NCBI RefSeq assembly: GCF_012641475.1
Contig: NZ_JABAIL010000001.1
Coordinates: 868,001 to 932,000 of the forward strand
From: Flammeovirga agarivorans
GTDB lineage: Bacteria; Bacteroidota; Bacteroidia; Cytophagales; Flammeovirgaceae
Direction: 5' to 3'
Length of the DNA stretch: 64,000 bases
The notes beneath the pieces were generated by a model. That model had not been told where the DNA came from. It worked only from the letters and a program-made list of their open reading frames with translations, and did not search any database. The translations under genes and the position numbers were made by a program. Below are positions 9,018-18,730 of the stretch, one piece after another (the first letter of the stretch is position 1; every line of letters begins with the position of its first letter).

Positions 9018-10472
9018 TCAATTTGAATATAGAGTTTTATTGAGATTTCCTATAGTTTCAGGTGTTTGTGTTCTGTTGTGTAGCCTTCTCGCCATATACG
9101 AAACTTCACTCGATAGATAGTTTTTCATTTCTTCTACCGTAATCTTTTTATCTTTATTCTTATCTGCTGCTCCTTGGAGTCCTTTAAGGAAGAAATAGGT
9201 AAACATGGAATGGTAGTTTTCATCATACCAACTCGATACTTGTTCTGAAGCAGCAGAACTAAAAATTACAGCATTATCATCTTTTAATACTTTATTTTCT
9301 GTTTTGATAAATACTGGAGATATACTCTTTAATAACATTCCTCCATCAGAAGAGCCACTGAAACAGGCATCGATCACCACGGTTAGTGATTTGTAGGGAA
9401 CTTGCCCCAAATTTTCATAGAACGTTGAAAGTGCATACCCATTAAACTGTATCAAAGAAGGATCTGTATCCACAGGGACAAAATATCCTTGTTGGGTTTC
9501 GGGATTGGGAGCACCATGGCCAGAGTAGTAAACAAAGACATCTGATGCATTGGGTTTGACATAATTAAAAAGCTTGCCTTTTCCATTACCTTTAATACCA
9601 AAAACAGCATTGAAATCAGCCTGTGTAGCATCCTCTAAATAAATGATATTTCCCTCTTGGAAACCATACATCTTTACAAGATATTCTTTCATAGTTTTAG
9701 CGTCATTGATTGCATAGTCTACTTTTGGAACATCATTGTGTCTATAGTTTTTATTACCAATGATCACAGCAACGGCGTCTTTATTTACTTTATCCCAAGA
9801 AGGAATGTCCTTGTCGACATCACTTAAAGGGTAGTTGTCCACAGTCTTTTCTTCTTTACTTTTTGATATTGGAACAACTACTTCATTCGTAGTCGTCGAA
9901 GTTGTTTTCTTCGGAGTTGCTGGAGCAATTGAAGGGATATTTAGTGTTGACAAATCAATATTCTTACCACTTGATTTTGCCCAATTGTATTCTTCTAAAA
10001 ATGTTGAAAAATACGCATTCATTATTTCAGAAACAAAAGACTTGAGTTCATAAGAAAACCGAGTTGATGATGTCTTTTTGAAAGCTACAGTTGTATTTCC
10101 AGAAGTAGCATCTTTTACTAAAAGGTATAAATCTAAGTAATTACCTTCTATAGTTTTATTGAATTTATAAGAAACATCAACATATACATTTTGCCACCCG
10201 CCTAATAGTAAATGCCTCAACTCTTTGTTGGATAAATCGCAAGAGTTTTTGGATTTAATTTCCATCATTGGTGCATAAGTATTAATGACATTAAAGCCAT
10301 TATATCGAAACACTTCTTCAATACTTTGTACTACTACTCTATTGTTATATAAAAAATAAGAATCACAGAAAGATTCATTCTCTTGTGTGTAGGGGAGAAT
10401 AGCAATGCTTTTTTGAGCATAAATTTTTTGTGATGATATAAGAATAAGAAGTAGTAGAATTGAGGATCTCAT
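9018..10472 (-). CDS. secreted caspase-family (C14, metacaspase-like) peptidase
   Basis: The start was placed at 10472 rather than the longer ORF start 10526, because from here the protein opens with a clean signal peptide (MRSSILLLLILISS, cut after YAQ). An N-terminal region of about 170 residues of unknown fold is followed by a Ser/Thr/Pro/Lys linker and a caspase p20-like domain beginning AVAVIIGNKNY. The catalytic dyad is present: His in YYSGHGAP (residue 319 from this start) and Cys in DACFSG (370). Family members cleave after Arg/Lys or Asp. A periplasmic or outer-membrane location is inferred. It is divergent from ppk1, which starts 149 bp away. Confidence 0.87.
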   Translation of the reverse strand: MRSSILLLLILISSQKIYAQKSIAILPYTQENESFCDSYFLYNNRVVVQSIEEVFRYNGFNVINTYAPMMEIKSKNSCDLSNKELRHLLLGGWQNVYVDVSYKFNKTIEGNYLDLYLLVKDATSGNTTVAFKKTSSTRFSYELKSFVSEIMNAYFSTFLEEYNWAKSSGKNIDLSTLNIPSIAPATPKKTTSTTTNEVVVPISKSKEEKTVDNYPLSDVDKDIPSWDKVNKDAVAVIIGNKNYRHNDVPKVDYAINDAKTMKEYLVKMYGFQEGNIIYLEDATQADFNAVFGIKGNGKGKLFNYVKPNASDVFVYYSGHGAPNPETQQGYFVPVDTDPSLIQFNGYALSTFYENLGQVPYKSLTVVIDACFSGSSDGGMLLKSISPVFIKTENKVLKDDNAVIFSSAASEQVSSWYDENYHSMFTYFFLKGLQGAADKNKDKKITVEEMKNYLSSEVSYMARRLHNRTQTPETIGNLNKTLYSN

Positions 10473-10567
10473 ATTTATTCTGATTGCTGTTAATGAAGTT
10501 TTGGTTGAATCTTTTTTAAATTCCAATTAAATATGGAACTCTTAATATAATAAACCAATTAAAATTG

Positions 10568-10575
10568 TAATTTTG
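10568..10575 (+). promoter_or_regulatory. candidate -7 promoter box of ppk1
   Basis: TAATTTTG matches the Bacteroidota TAnnTTTG element. It would place transcription start about 40 bp before the ppk1 ATG. No clear TTTG -33 element was found, so the call is tentative. Confidence 0.4.
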
Positions 10576-10621
10576 TATGGCAAATTAGTCTTCAACACAA
10601 TCCATTAAAACTCAAAATTAT

Positions 10622-12742
10622 ATGGTCGCCCACGACAAGATCCAAGCTTTAATAAATAGTAGTAATTATATCTCAAGAGACCTATCATGGTTACAATTCA
10701 ACTACAGAGTTTTGGCGCAAGCTCAGATGCCTTCTAGAACTGTATTTGAACGTCTAAAATTTTTAGCAATTACGGCTTCAAATTTTGATGAATTCTTTAT
10801 GATTAGAGTTGGATCACTATATAATTATATTGATTTTGGAAAACGTCGTTTGGACTATTCTGGGTTAAGAGAAGATCAATTTAAAGAAAAACTTTACGCA
10901 GATATCCAAGAGTTTACTCAAGCACAATTTGAGTTAGTACAAAAAGAATTAGAGCCACAGTTTGAAGACAATGGTTTTAAGATCGCTAAAGTAAAAGACC
11001 TTAAGAGTTCGGAAAAGCAACAAGTGGGTGAGTATTTCAAAAAAATGGTATTCCCGATGTTGACACCAATGGTATATGACACATACCATGCTTTTCCTGT
11101 GTTGAATAATTTGCTGACTATTCTTGGGGTTGTTACTGTAAATAAAAAAGAAGAAACAGGAAATAGACGTAAAATATCTTTTGTTCAGATACCTAAGAAT
11201 TTACCAAAGTTCTATCAAATTGAACGAGAAGATTATTGGGTTTTTGTTCCGATTGAAGATATTATTGAAGAGCATGTTTCTCAGCTTTTCAGAAACGTTG
11301 AGATTGAGTCTGTAGATATTTTCCGTATCACAAGAAACGGTGATTTTACATTAGACGAAAGTGATGATGTAGATACTGATTTCCTAAATGAGTTAAAAGC
11401 TAAACTTAGAACAAGGAAAACAGGTAGAGTGGTAAGAATGGAGATGTCTGCCAATCCAAACCCATTATTAAGAGAAACATTAATGGAGAAGTTTGATATT
11501 GCTGAGGATAACATTTTCCTTTCTCCAGTATTCTTAGACTTTACAAGATTGTGGCAAATTGTATCACATAAAGCTTTTGCTTATTTACAGCCACCATCTC
11601 CAAACTATGCTATACCTGTAGCATTGCAATCAATTAAAAAAGGAGATTCAGACAATATTTTCAACCGTCTGAAAAAACAAGATATACTTCTTCATCATCC
11701 ATACAATAGTCCTGACCATATGTTAGAACTATTGGAAGCAGCCGCTGATGACCCTAAAGTAATGGCCATTAAAATGACGATCTATCGTTTGGCGAAAGAC
11801 TCTAGAGTAACAAAAGCATTATTGAGAGCCGTTGAAAATGGTAAACAAGTTTCTGCTTTATTTGAGGTGAAAGCTCGTTTTGATGAAGAGAATAACCTGA
11901 ATGAAGCCAAGAAATTGCAAGAGGCAGGGTGTTTTGTGATTTATGGTGTATCAGCTGTAAAGACGCATACCAAGTTGATGCTTGTAGTAAGAAATGAGTC
12001 TGAAAAGGTAAGAAGATATGTACATTTAGGTTCTGGTAACTATAATGAATCTACAGCAAAACTGTATACCGATATTGGATTAGTGACTACGAATGATGCT
12101 TATGGTGAGGATGTATCGGAGTTTTTCAATGCCATTACAGGACACTCTCAGCCGAAACGATATAATAAGTTACTTACAGCTCCTCGACAAATGAGAAAGG
12201 GCTTTATTGACTTAATAGAAAAAGAAGCGAAAAATGCTAAAGATGGTTTGCCTGCAGGTATTGTGATTAAGGTAAACTCTCTACAGGATGATAAGATGAT
12301 GGATGCTCTTTACTTGGCTTCTCAGGTAGGGGTGAAAATTCACCTTATCATTCGAGGAATTTGCTGTATTCGCCCTGGAAGAGAAGGTCTAAGTGAGAAT
12401 ATTACGGTGCGTTCGATAGTTGGAGACTACCTAGAGCATACAAGATTGTTCTATTTCCATAATAATGGAGATCCTGTGGTATATGGTGGTTCTGCTGATG
12501 CGATGACAAGATCTTTCGATAGAAGAATCGAATCGCAATTCGAAATTGTGGATCACTTATGTCGTCAAGAAGCAATTAATATCTTGGAGTATAACTTAAA
12601 GGATAATGTAAATAGCTTTATCATGAATGAAGACGGTACTTATTCTAAGATTACTCGAAAAGATGGTGAAAAAGCATTTGATATATTTAAAGAATTTTAT
12701 CTAGTGACTCAGAAGTCTGTCAATAAGGCTAAGCTTTTCTAG
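10622..12742 (+). CDS. ppk1: polyphosphate kinase 1
   Basis: This 706-residue enzyme, usual length for PPK1, polymerises the gamma-phosphate of ATP into inorganic polyphosphate in a reversible reaction. The N-terminal domain begins NYISRDLSWLQFNYRVL and continues ASNFDEFFMIRVGSL, strong PPK1 signatures. The autophosphorylated histidine is H449 in VKTHTKLMLVV and the second catalytic histidine is H606 in LEHTRLFYF. Both phospholipase-D-like C-terminal halves are intact. It is transcribed alone, away from the metacaspase gene, and is followed by a terminator. No phoU or ppx gene lies beside it. Confidence 0.97.
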   Translation: MVAHDKIQALINSSNYISRDLSWLQFNYRVLAQAQMPSRTVFERLKFLAITASNFDEFFMIRVGSLYNYIDFGKRRLDYSGLREDQFKEKLYADIQEFTQAQFELVQKELEPQFEDNGFKIAKVKDLKSSEKQQVGEYFKKMVFPMLTPMVYDTYHAFPVLNNLLTILGVVTVNKKEETGNRRKISFVQIPKNLPKFYQIEREDYWVFVPIEDIIEEHVSQLFRNVEIESVDIFRITRNGDFTLDESDDVDTDFLNELKAKLRTRKTGRVVRMEMSANPNPLLRETLMEKFDIAEDNIFLSPVFLDFTRLWQIVSHKAFAYLQPPSPNYAIPVALQSIKKGDSDNIFNRLKKQDILLHHPYNSPDHMLELLEAAADDPKVMAIKMTIYRLAKDSRVTKALLRAVENGKQVSALFEVKARFDEENNLNEAKKLQEAGCFVIYGVSAVKTHTKLMLVVRNESEKVRRYVHLGSGNYNESTAKLYTDIGLVTTNDAYGEDVSEFFNAITGHSQPKRYNKLLTAPRQMRKGFIDLIEKEAKNAKDGLPAGIVIKVNSLQDDKMMDALYLASQVGVKIHLIIRGICCIRPGREGLSENITVRSIVGDYLEHTRLFYFHNNGDPVVYGGSADAMTRSFDRRIESQFEIVDHLCRQEAINILEYNLKDNVNSFIMNEDGTYSKITRKDGEKAFDIFKEFYLVTQKSVNKAKLF

Positions 12743-12769
12743 GTAAGCCTCTACATAAGATTATTAAAG

Positions 12770-12808
12770 AAGCTAAATGTTCGGTTCTCGGGCATTTAGC
12801 TTTTATTT
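12770..12808 (+). terminator. intrinsic terminator after ppk1
   Basis: A 10-bp stem (12770-12779 with 12793-12802) carries a 13-base loop and a downstream T-rich tract. It separates ppk1 from recX. Confidence 0.8.
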
Positions 12809-12838
12809 TTACATGGATAATTCAAATTGATCAAGTAA

Positions 12839-13321
12839 ATGGAATTCACTTTTAAACAGATATTACCAAAGATTGCAGCTTATTGTTCCTATCAAGATCG
12901 TTGTAAACAGGAGATTACCAACCGATTGTTGAAATGGGAATATCCAGAAGAGGATATAGAAGAGGTATTGGCTTGGTTAAAGGATAATAAATTTTGGGAT
13001 GAGTCTCGCTATGCAGCTTCTTTTGTGAGAGGTAAATTTAGAGGGAACAAGTGGGGAAAAAGAAAAATTTCTATGGCTTTATACCAAAAGGGAGTTGAGC
13101 AAAATATTGGAAAAGAAGCCCTCAATACAGAAATAAAAGACGAAGAATATTATGAAATGGCATTAGGAATTGCCCGAAAAAAAGTGAATCAATTGATGGG
13201 GAAAAGTGATGAAAAACACATCATCAAAGGCAAAGCACTGCAATACTTGGCAGGAAAAGGCTTTGAATCAGAAGTATGCTTTAATGCCGTTGAAGATGTG
13301 TTGTATGAATTAGAGTTATAG
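12839..13321 (+). CDS. recX: RecX family regulator of RecA
   Basis: This 160-residue protein, normal for RecX, is built of three-helix repeats. The family signature is seen in LAWLKDNKFWDESRYAASFVRGK, shown here in two parts: LAWLKDNKFWDESRY and AASFVRGK, followed by GKRKISMALYQKGV. RecX binds RecA filaments in the cytoplasm and limits their growth. recA is not in the window; recX here stands alone between ppk1 and the convergent M13 peptidase. Its stop (13319-13321) is one base from the M13 gene stop with no hairpin between, so transcripts probably overlap. Confidence 0.88.
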   Translation: MEFTFKQILPKIAAYCSYQDRCKQEITNRLLKWEYPEEDIEEVLAWLKDNKFWDESRYAASFVRGKFRGNKWGKRKISMALYQKGVEQNIGKEALNTEIKDEEYYEMALGIARKKVNQLMGKSDEKHIIKGKALQYLAGKGFESEVCFNAVEDVLYELEL

Positions 13322-13322
13322 T

Positions 13323-15353
13323 TTACCAAATAGAAACACGGTCTTTTTTATTTCTCCACATACCATCACCTTCTTCTACATCAAATGCATTGTAAAAAGG
13401 AGTGAAATTTGAAAGAGGACCGTTAACTCTAAATTCTCCAGGTGAATGTGTTTCTGTTAAGAGTTTAGTTCTTAAAACTTGCACTCTTGTTTTAGATCTC
13501 CAGATCTTAGCCCAAGAGAGAAAGAAACGTTGTTCAGGGGTAAATCCATCTATTGTATTATCATGTTCCCCTTTACTTTTTTGAATATCACTAAAAGTAG
13601 CGTATGACAATGCCATACCACTGATATCAGCAATGTTTTCGTTTAAAGTTAAATTTCCGTTGACAAATCTACCTGGTAAAGGTTCATAGCGATCATATTG
13701 TGCGATCAGACGATTTGTTCTTTGTTTAAAAGTATCGTAATCTTTTCTTGTCCACCAATTCTGAATTTCACCTTTGTCATTGTATTGCCTACCGATATCA
13801 TCAAATCCATGGGTAATTTCATGAGCGATAACTGCACCGATCGCTCCATAGTTAATAGCATCATCTGCCTCTGGATAGAAAAATGGAGGCTGTAAAATCC
13901 CTGCAGTAATCACAAACTCATTATGTAAAGTATGATAGTAAGCATTTACCGTTTGAGGAGTGATAATCCATTTTTTCGCGACATTCTTATCTTTTAACTT
14001 CTTTATCTTTCGCTCAAATAACCATTTGTTGCCATTTGCGACATTTCTTAAATACGATGATGTGATCTCAAAACTTTCATACGAAGGGAACTTGTTGGGG
14101 TAGCCAACTTTAACACTCAACGCATCTAGTTTTTTTCTAGCGTAGGATAACGTAGTTGGGTCCATCCATTCAATTTTACTTAAACGATCTTTTGCTGTAT
14201 CCAATAGCTTTTTGATCATATCATTAGCTTTCTGCTTTTTCTCTTCAGAGAAATTTTTTTCGATATAAATCTCACCCACAGCAAAACCCATGGCTTTATT
14301 GGTAGCATCTAATACTCTTTGCCATTCTTCTGGCTTCGCCAAAAGACCATCTCTCTTCATACCAAAGTACCTGAAGTCTTCATCAACAAATTCGCTAGAT
14401 AGGAATGGAGCAGAAAAGTGAATTAGTCGCCATTTTAAATATTGCTTTACTTTTTCTAATCCATTTTTAAGAATAATAGCATCTATACTTGAAAAGTAAG
14501 TCGTATTCGTCACAATAACGGTATCTGTATCAATTCCTAATTCTTTGAAGTAATCTTCCCAGATAAAAGTTTGGCAAATGTCCGTTAAACCTTTGATGGT
14601 ATAGGGGTTGTAATACTTGTCATTTTTATGAGTTTTAACGGAAAGGTTGTATTGTTCTGCAATATTTTCCTCTACGGTATAGGCTATTTTAGCATGTTTT
14701 AAAGCAGATTCTTCTTCTTCACCTAAAAGCATAAACATCTTTTTAATATGCTGTACATAATCAATTCTCATATTAATAGAATTTGAATCCTGCAAGGCAT
14801 AAAAATCTGTATTGTGTATGCTGATACCAGAAAGTTCTAAATAAACGGCTTGCTTTTGAGGCTGCTTTAGATCTTGAAATATGGTGGGTTTAAAGAAGGG
14901 GTTAATTTGATGTTTATGTAATCTTATGATTGCACTTTGTAGATCAAAAAAGGTTTTAATTTCATTAACCTGATCAAGTATTGGCTTTATTGGAGCCCCT
15001 TTTTCTTTTTCCCGTTTTTCTAAATCCATTCCTATACGGAAAAACTCAGCAGCTTTGTATTGGTTCGAGCCCTTTTTGTAAGTATTGTTTTGATAAGCAT
15101 CAGTCAGAAGACCTTTGATAATGAGGTTGTTTTTAACCCTTAATTCGGTATAACTTCCCCAACTCCCTCGGTTTTTTGGTATATCTTCATGGTGCATCCA
15201 CCCACCATTGGCATAGAGGTAGAAATTATCCTGAGGAGCAACTAAGGTATCCAAGTCGTTCCTGTTGATATAATTTGATGATGAATTTTCAGTTAATGAT
15301 TGACACCCTAATAAAAAGGGAAGGTAACATAAGATAATAGCAAGCTTTTTCAT
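13323..15353 (-). CDS. M13 family zinc metallopeptidase, lipoprotein (neprilysin/PepO-like)
   Basis: The start was set at 15353, not the upstream ATG at 15419. From 15353 the protein begins MKKLAIILCYLPFLLGC, a lipoprotein signal peptide, and this also removes an overlap with the upstream gene. The 676-residue product is typical of M13. The zinc site HExxH is in VIAHEITHGFDD and the third ligand Glu in NENIADISG, and the C-terminus VSIW ends the family-typical tail. These enzymes cut short peptides. An outer- or inner-membrane-anchored position facing the periplasm is inferred. The gene lies 29 bp after the arginyl-transferase-like gene on the same strand. Confidence 0.93.
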   Translation of the reverse strand: MKKLAIILCYLPFLLGCQSLTENSSSNYINRNDLDTLVAPQDNFYLYANGGWMHHEDIPKNRGSWGSYTELRVKNNLIIKGLLTDAYQNNTYKKGSNQYKAAEFFRIGMDLEKREKEKGAPIKPILDQVNEIKTFFDLQSAIIRLHKHQINPFFKPTIFQDLKQPQKQAVYLELSGISIHNTDFYALQDSNSINMRIDYVQHIKKMFMLLGEEEESALKHAKIAYTVEENIAEQYNLSVKTHKNDKYYNPYTIKGLTDICQTFIWEDYFKELGIDTDTVIVTNTTYFSSIDAIILKNGLEKVKQYLKWRLIHFSAPFLSSEFVDEDFRYFGMKRDGLLAKPEEWQRVLDATNKAMGFAVGEIYIEKNFSEEKKQKANDMIKKLLDTAKDRLSKIEWMDPTTLSYARKKLDALSVKVGYPNKFPSYESFEITSSYLRNVANGNKWLFERKIKKLKDKNVAKKWIITPQTVNAYYHTLHNEFVITAGILQPPFFYPEADDAINYGAIGAVIAHEITHGFDDIGRQYNDKGEIQNWWTRKDYDTFKQRTNRLIAQYDRYEPLPGRFVNGNLTLNENIADISGMALSYATFSDIQKSKGEHDNTIDGFTPEQRFFLSWAKIWRSKTRVQVLRTKLLTETHSPGEFRVNGPLSNFTPFYNAFDVEEGDGMWRNKKDRVSIW

Positions 15354-15382
15354 AAGTTCTAATTTCAGAAAACTGAAAGAGC

Positions 15383-16687
15383 TTACAAAACAAGGCTTAA
15401 AGTTTTTCTGTAAAACCACTCACTAATTGCTTTCGCACAATCTCTTGCCGTAGCAAATGAATCGACAGTGATGTCTCTTAAATCGTTAGATGCTTGTAAA
15501 GTGAAGAGCTTTTGCTCAACATAATATGAGATATACATTGTTAAGTGTCGTCCTTCAATAGCTAATTCAATAAATCCATCAAATTTATTTCCATTAGAAA
15601 ACATCTTTGTAAGATCTGTTTGAATCCCCTCATTTAATAATTGAGATTCTAGGGAATATAAATTTTGTTGTTGGATGATCGCTGAATTTCGAATACGCAT
15701 CTGACACTTTTTCAATGCATGTGCAATTTCCATAGCATCTTCAGATACAGCTAAATCAGATTGATGGTGCCTTAATGTAAACATATAGGACTCCATTTCA
15801 TGATCAAAAGCATAGTCTATGGTAATTTGGTGGAACCAAGGTGACTCCCACTCAAGGAATAAAGGAGAAGGTACAATACCGGAAACATCAAAAGTATTGT
15901 GCCATACATTGTAGAAGAAAGCTTCGTTTTGAACTACGTCTACTTCACTTTCTGTTATTTCTTCACTGATTTTTTGAACTTCATCCAGTTTACTTCTTAA
16001 CAGTAAGTTTGTAGTTGTTTCTTCATCAATGTGTTTCCAAGCTCTCCAAGTAAAGTCATTCCAAGAAAAATACTGTAGATTATTTAATCTCTTTTTATAA
16101 TCAAATACAGAGTCTTCGTCTAATACGTATCCAGGGTAATAATACTTTTTATTACTCATTTGGGCATATTCGATCTCAAAAAGCATACTTGTAATCCCTA
16201 AAGATTGTTTGCTGTATTTTGGATCGAAAAGGGCAAGAATACTACAGATAGATTCTTCTCCAATATCAATAAATGAAATGGCAGCGAGATGATCACCATC
16301 TAAAATTTGAAGTTCCCATGTTTCGAATGGAGATTCATCATTTCCTTCTTCGAGGAAATAGTTTTTTAGAGTAGTAGGAGAGTTCGGAGATTGAAAGCGA
16401 CCTTTATGCTCTGCGTACATTCTCTCTTTCTCATCAGTAATCTCTAATGGCTGAATTTTGACATTAAAATCTTTATTCTTTCGAATAAGTTTTCGTTGTG
16501 TCTTTGAAAAGGTGAAATTTTCTAGAGTTACTCGAATTGGGACAATAGAATACACATGCTCTCTGAAATAAATCATTTCATAGCGCGACATCATTGGTCC
16601 GTCACGAAACCAAGCCTCCTCTAAATACTCATCTAATGTGCTTCCTGTACACTCAACAGGCATAAAATAATCAAAAGTCATCGCCAT
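15383..16687 (-). CDS. arginyl-tRNA--protein transferase-like (ATE/Bpt) protein with extra C-terminal domain
   Basis: The start was placed at 16687 (MAMTFDYF); the longer ORF to 16840 would run through the promoter region of the divergent gene. The first 250 residues follow the ATE pattern: EYLEEAWFRDG, then PIRVTLENFTFSKTQRK and IRKNKDF, then AEHKGRF, a GNAT-like block IGEESICSILALFDPKYSK, and YYYPGYVLDED. ATE enzymes move Arg or Leu from tRNA to protein N-termini for degradation. The Cys pair that usually precedes the RV segment is absent here (YFREHVYSIVP). About 190 further residues at the C-terminus match nothing I know. Function may therefore have diverged. Confidence 0.72.
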   Translation of the reverse strand: MAMTFDYFMPVECTGSTLDEYLEEAWFRDGPMMSRYEMIYFREHVYSIVPIRVTLENFTFSKTQRKLIRKNKDFNVKIQPLEITDEKERMYAEHKGRFQSPNSPTTLKNYFLEEGNDESPFETWELQILDGDHLAAISFIDIGEESICSILALFDPKYSKQSLGITSMLFEIEYAQMSNKKYYYPGYVLDEDSVFDYKKRLNNLQYFSWNDFTWRAWKHIDEETTTNLLLRSKLDEVQKISEEITESEVDVVQNEAFFYNVWHNTFDVSGIVPSPLFLEWESPWFHQITIDYAFDHEMESYMFTLRHHQSDLAVSEDAMEIAHALKKCQMRIRNSAIIQQQNLYSLESQLLNEGIQTDLTKMFSNGNKFDGFIELAIEGRHLTMYISYYVEQKLFTLQASNDLRDITVDSFATARDCAKAISEWFYRKTLSLVL

Positions 16688-16734
16688 TGTGCCACTTCCC
16701 GTTCTATCTACTCCCAAATAAAAAATGAAATACG

Positions 16735-16742
16735 TACTTTTG
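16735..16742 (+). promoter_or_regulatory. candidate -7 promoter box of tyrA
   Basis: TACTTTTG matches TAnnTTTG. It lies inside the N-terminal part of the longest tyrA ORF, so if it is real the message begins near 16749 and translation must start at GTG 16827. No clear -33 element was found. Confidence 0.35.
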
Positions 16743-16826
16743 TCGCTCGATTGCAAAAAGTTTTGCCTTCGAGACTTCAAATTTGAAGTAAATTTATCGA
16801 ATATAAAAAAACTAAGTGAGATAATA

Positions 16827-17702
16827 GTGGAACTCATCAAGCAAAAAATTGGAGTAGTCGGTGGTAGCCAAGGTTTAGGTAGCTGGATTGTAAAATATTT
16901 TCGTTCAAAAGGTGCGGATGCAAGGTTTTCTTCTAGGAAGGAAAACAGTGAGTTCGACTCTAACTTACAACTAGCTGATTGGGCTGATATTGTGGTGCTT
17001 GCAGTGCCTATTTCGGCGATGGCTAACGTGATGGAAGAAGTTTTTCCAGCGCTTGATGATAAGTATCTTATCGATGTTTGTTCGGTAAAAAAGTTTGTGA
17101 TAGAAAAATATCTACAATTACGACAAGTTTACACAGAAGTTTTACCAAAATACTGTTCTATCCATCCAATGTTTAGTCATCGCATTAAAAGTTTTGATGG
17201 GAATGTGGTATTATTTAATCACAATGATGGAGCAGAAGATCTAGAAGATGCACTGAAAAAGTGCTTTTTAGAAGACGGTGGAGTTGTTAAAGATGTTCAA
17301 TATATCAAGCATGACAAGCTGATGGGCCTTGTTCAGGGACTAAATCACTTCAATGTCTTTGTTTCTGCGAAGACAATGGCGAGATTTGATGAAGATTTTG
17401 AAGATATTAAGAGCGTTGCATCACCTCCATATCGTATCTTTATCGTGTTTTATACAAGGTATGTTCTTCAGAACCCATTATTATATGCTGATATCCAGAT
17501 GAGGAATGAATATGTATACGAAGTAGTTAGGATTTTCAGAGATGAAATGAACAGACTTTTCGATATTATTCAAACTCGTGATAGGGATCAATTTATGGAA
17601 TACATAATGGAGATGCAGGGTTTCTTCGGACAAAATGAAGGTGATATTGAATTGTCATCACATTTGATGCAGAAATTAAGTCAGAAATTGGAAGAGAAAT
17701 AG
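16827..17702 (+). CDS. tyrA: prephenate dehydrogenase
   Basis: The enzyme oxidatively decarboxylates prephenate to 4-hydroxyphenylpyruvate in tyrosine synthesis, using NAD(P). The Rossmann glycine motif IGVVGGSQGLGSW lies at the extreme N-terminus. VVLAVPISAM, then LIDVCSVKKF and SIHPMFSH (active-site His region) follow in the order known for TyrA. The longest frame opens at ATG 16725, but its first 34 residues have no TyrA counterpart and overlap a promoter-like box. GTG 16827, preceded by AGTGAG, gives the usual seven-residue lead-in. No chorismate mutase or ACT domain is fused. Confidence 0.85.
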   Translation: MELIKQKIGVVGGSQGLGSWIVKYFRSKGADARFSSRKENSEFDSNLQLADWADIVVLAVPISAMANVMEEVFPALDDKYLIDVCSVKKFVIEKYLQLRQVYTEVLPKYCSIHPMFSHRIKSFDGNVVLFNHNDGAEDLEDALKKCFLEDGGVVKDVQYIKHDKLMGLVQGLNHFNVFVSAKTMARFDEDFEDIKSVASPPYRIFIVFYTRYVLQNPLLYADIQMRNEYVYEVVRIFRDEMNRLFDIIQTRDRDQFMEYIMEMQGFFGQNEGDIELSSHLMQKLSQKLEEK

Positions 17703-17769
17703 AACATCTGGGTATTTAATAAGTTAAATAAACAAAGAGGGGAGAAGGCACACTTCACGGATTAACAAA

Positions 17770-18531
17770 ATGGAACAATATAGTCAGGCGATCGAACTCA
17801 TCAAGAAAGGAGAGTTACAAGAAGCGATTTCTCATTTGAACAAAGTAATTGCACAGGATGATAAAAATGTGGGCGCATTTTACCATCGTTCAGTTGCTAG
17901 ATACAAAATGAAGGCATTTGATGGAGCAATTGCAGATATCAACAAAGCAATAGATTTACAGCCTTTGAATGCTGACTTATTTGCACATAGAGGTATCATT
18001 CTTCATATGCAAAAGCATTCAAAAAGAGCCTTATTAGATTTTGATAAAGCACAGCAATTAGAGCCAGATAATCCATATAGATATTCAAGTAGAGCATTTA
18101 TAAAGGCTCACATTAAAGATGTGGAGGGAGCAATTGCTGACTATGAAAAGGCAATTGAATTAGATCCTGAAGATGCTATTGCTCATAATAACTTAGGAAT
18201 TATCCATGAGCAGCAAGGATATAAAGACAAAGCACAAGAGTCTTATGATAAATCAAATGCTTTAGTAGGTTACGAGGGGTTAAACCCAGAACGTTCTGAT
18301 GTCTCAGACCTTTTAGATGAATGGAAAAAAGAGAAACAAGAGCAGGAAGAACATCAACGTAAACTGATTCAGGAAAGAGAAGCACTGCAAAAAATACAAC
18401 AGGAAAATAATACTGAAAATGGTTATTGGGGTATTGTAAAAAGTGTTTTTACGAACAAAGCAGTTTTTAAAGAGTTCATTGATTTTATCAAAAACGGATT
18501 TAAGTTGCCTTCACAAAACGATAAATCATAA
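17770..18531 (+). CDS. TPR repeat protein, cytoplasmic
   Basis: A 253-residue protein made of about five tetratricopeptide repeats over residues 1-165, with repeat cores such as AIADINKAIDLQPLNADLF and AIADYEKAIELDPEDAIAH. A strongly charged coiled coil (residues about 175-210, rich in Glu, Gln and Lys) and a short C-terminal tail follow. There is no signal peptide. TPR arrays bind peptides or partner proteins; the partner is unknown. It follows tyrA by 67 bp with no hairpin between and may share its transcript. Confidence 0.87.
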   Translation: MEQYSQAIELIKKGELQEAISHLNKVIAQDDKNVGAFYHRSVARYKMKAFDGAIADINKAIDLQPLNADLFAHRGIILHMQKHSKRALLDFDKAQQLEPDNPYRYSSRAFIKAHIKDVEGAIADYEKAIELDPEDAIAHNNLGIIHEQQGYKDKAQESYDKSNALVGYEGLNPERSDVSDLLDEWKKEKQEQEEHQRKLIQEREALQKIQQENNTENGYWGIVKSVFTNKAVFKEFIDFIKNGFKLPSQNDKS

Positions 18532-18730
18532 AGTCTTTTTCATATTTCGAAGAATCATTGTAAGAAATATTACATAAGTTGTAAGTATTGCGTACGCAGT
18601 GTTTTAGGAATTATAATTTTACATTATATTACCTATAGCTGTTATTCGTTATAAGTTTATCATTACTATTTAAATATTCTAATTCTACTGTTGATGATGC
18701 TGTCATTCAATAGAACATAGCTTAAATAAA

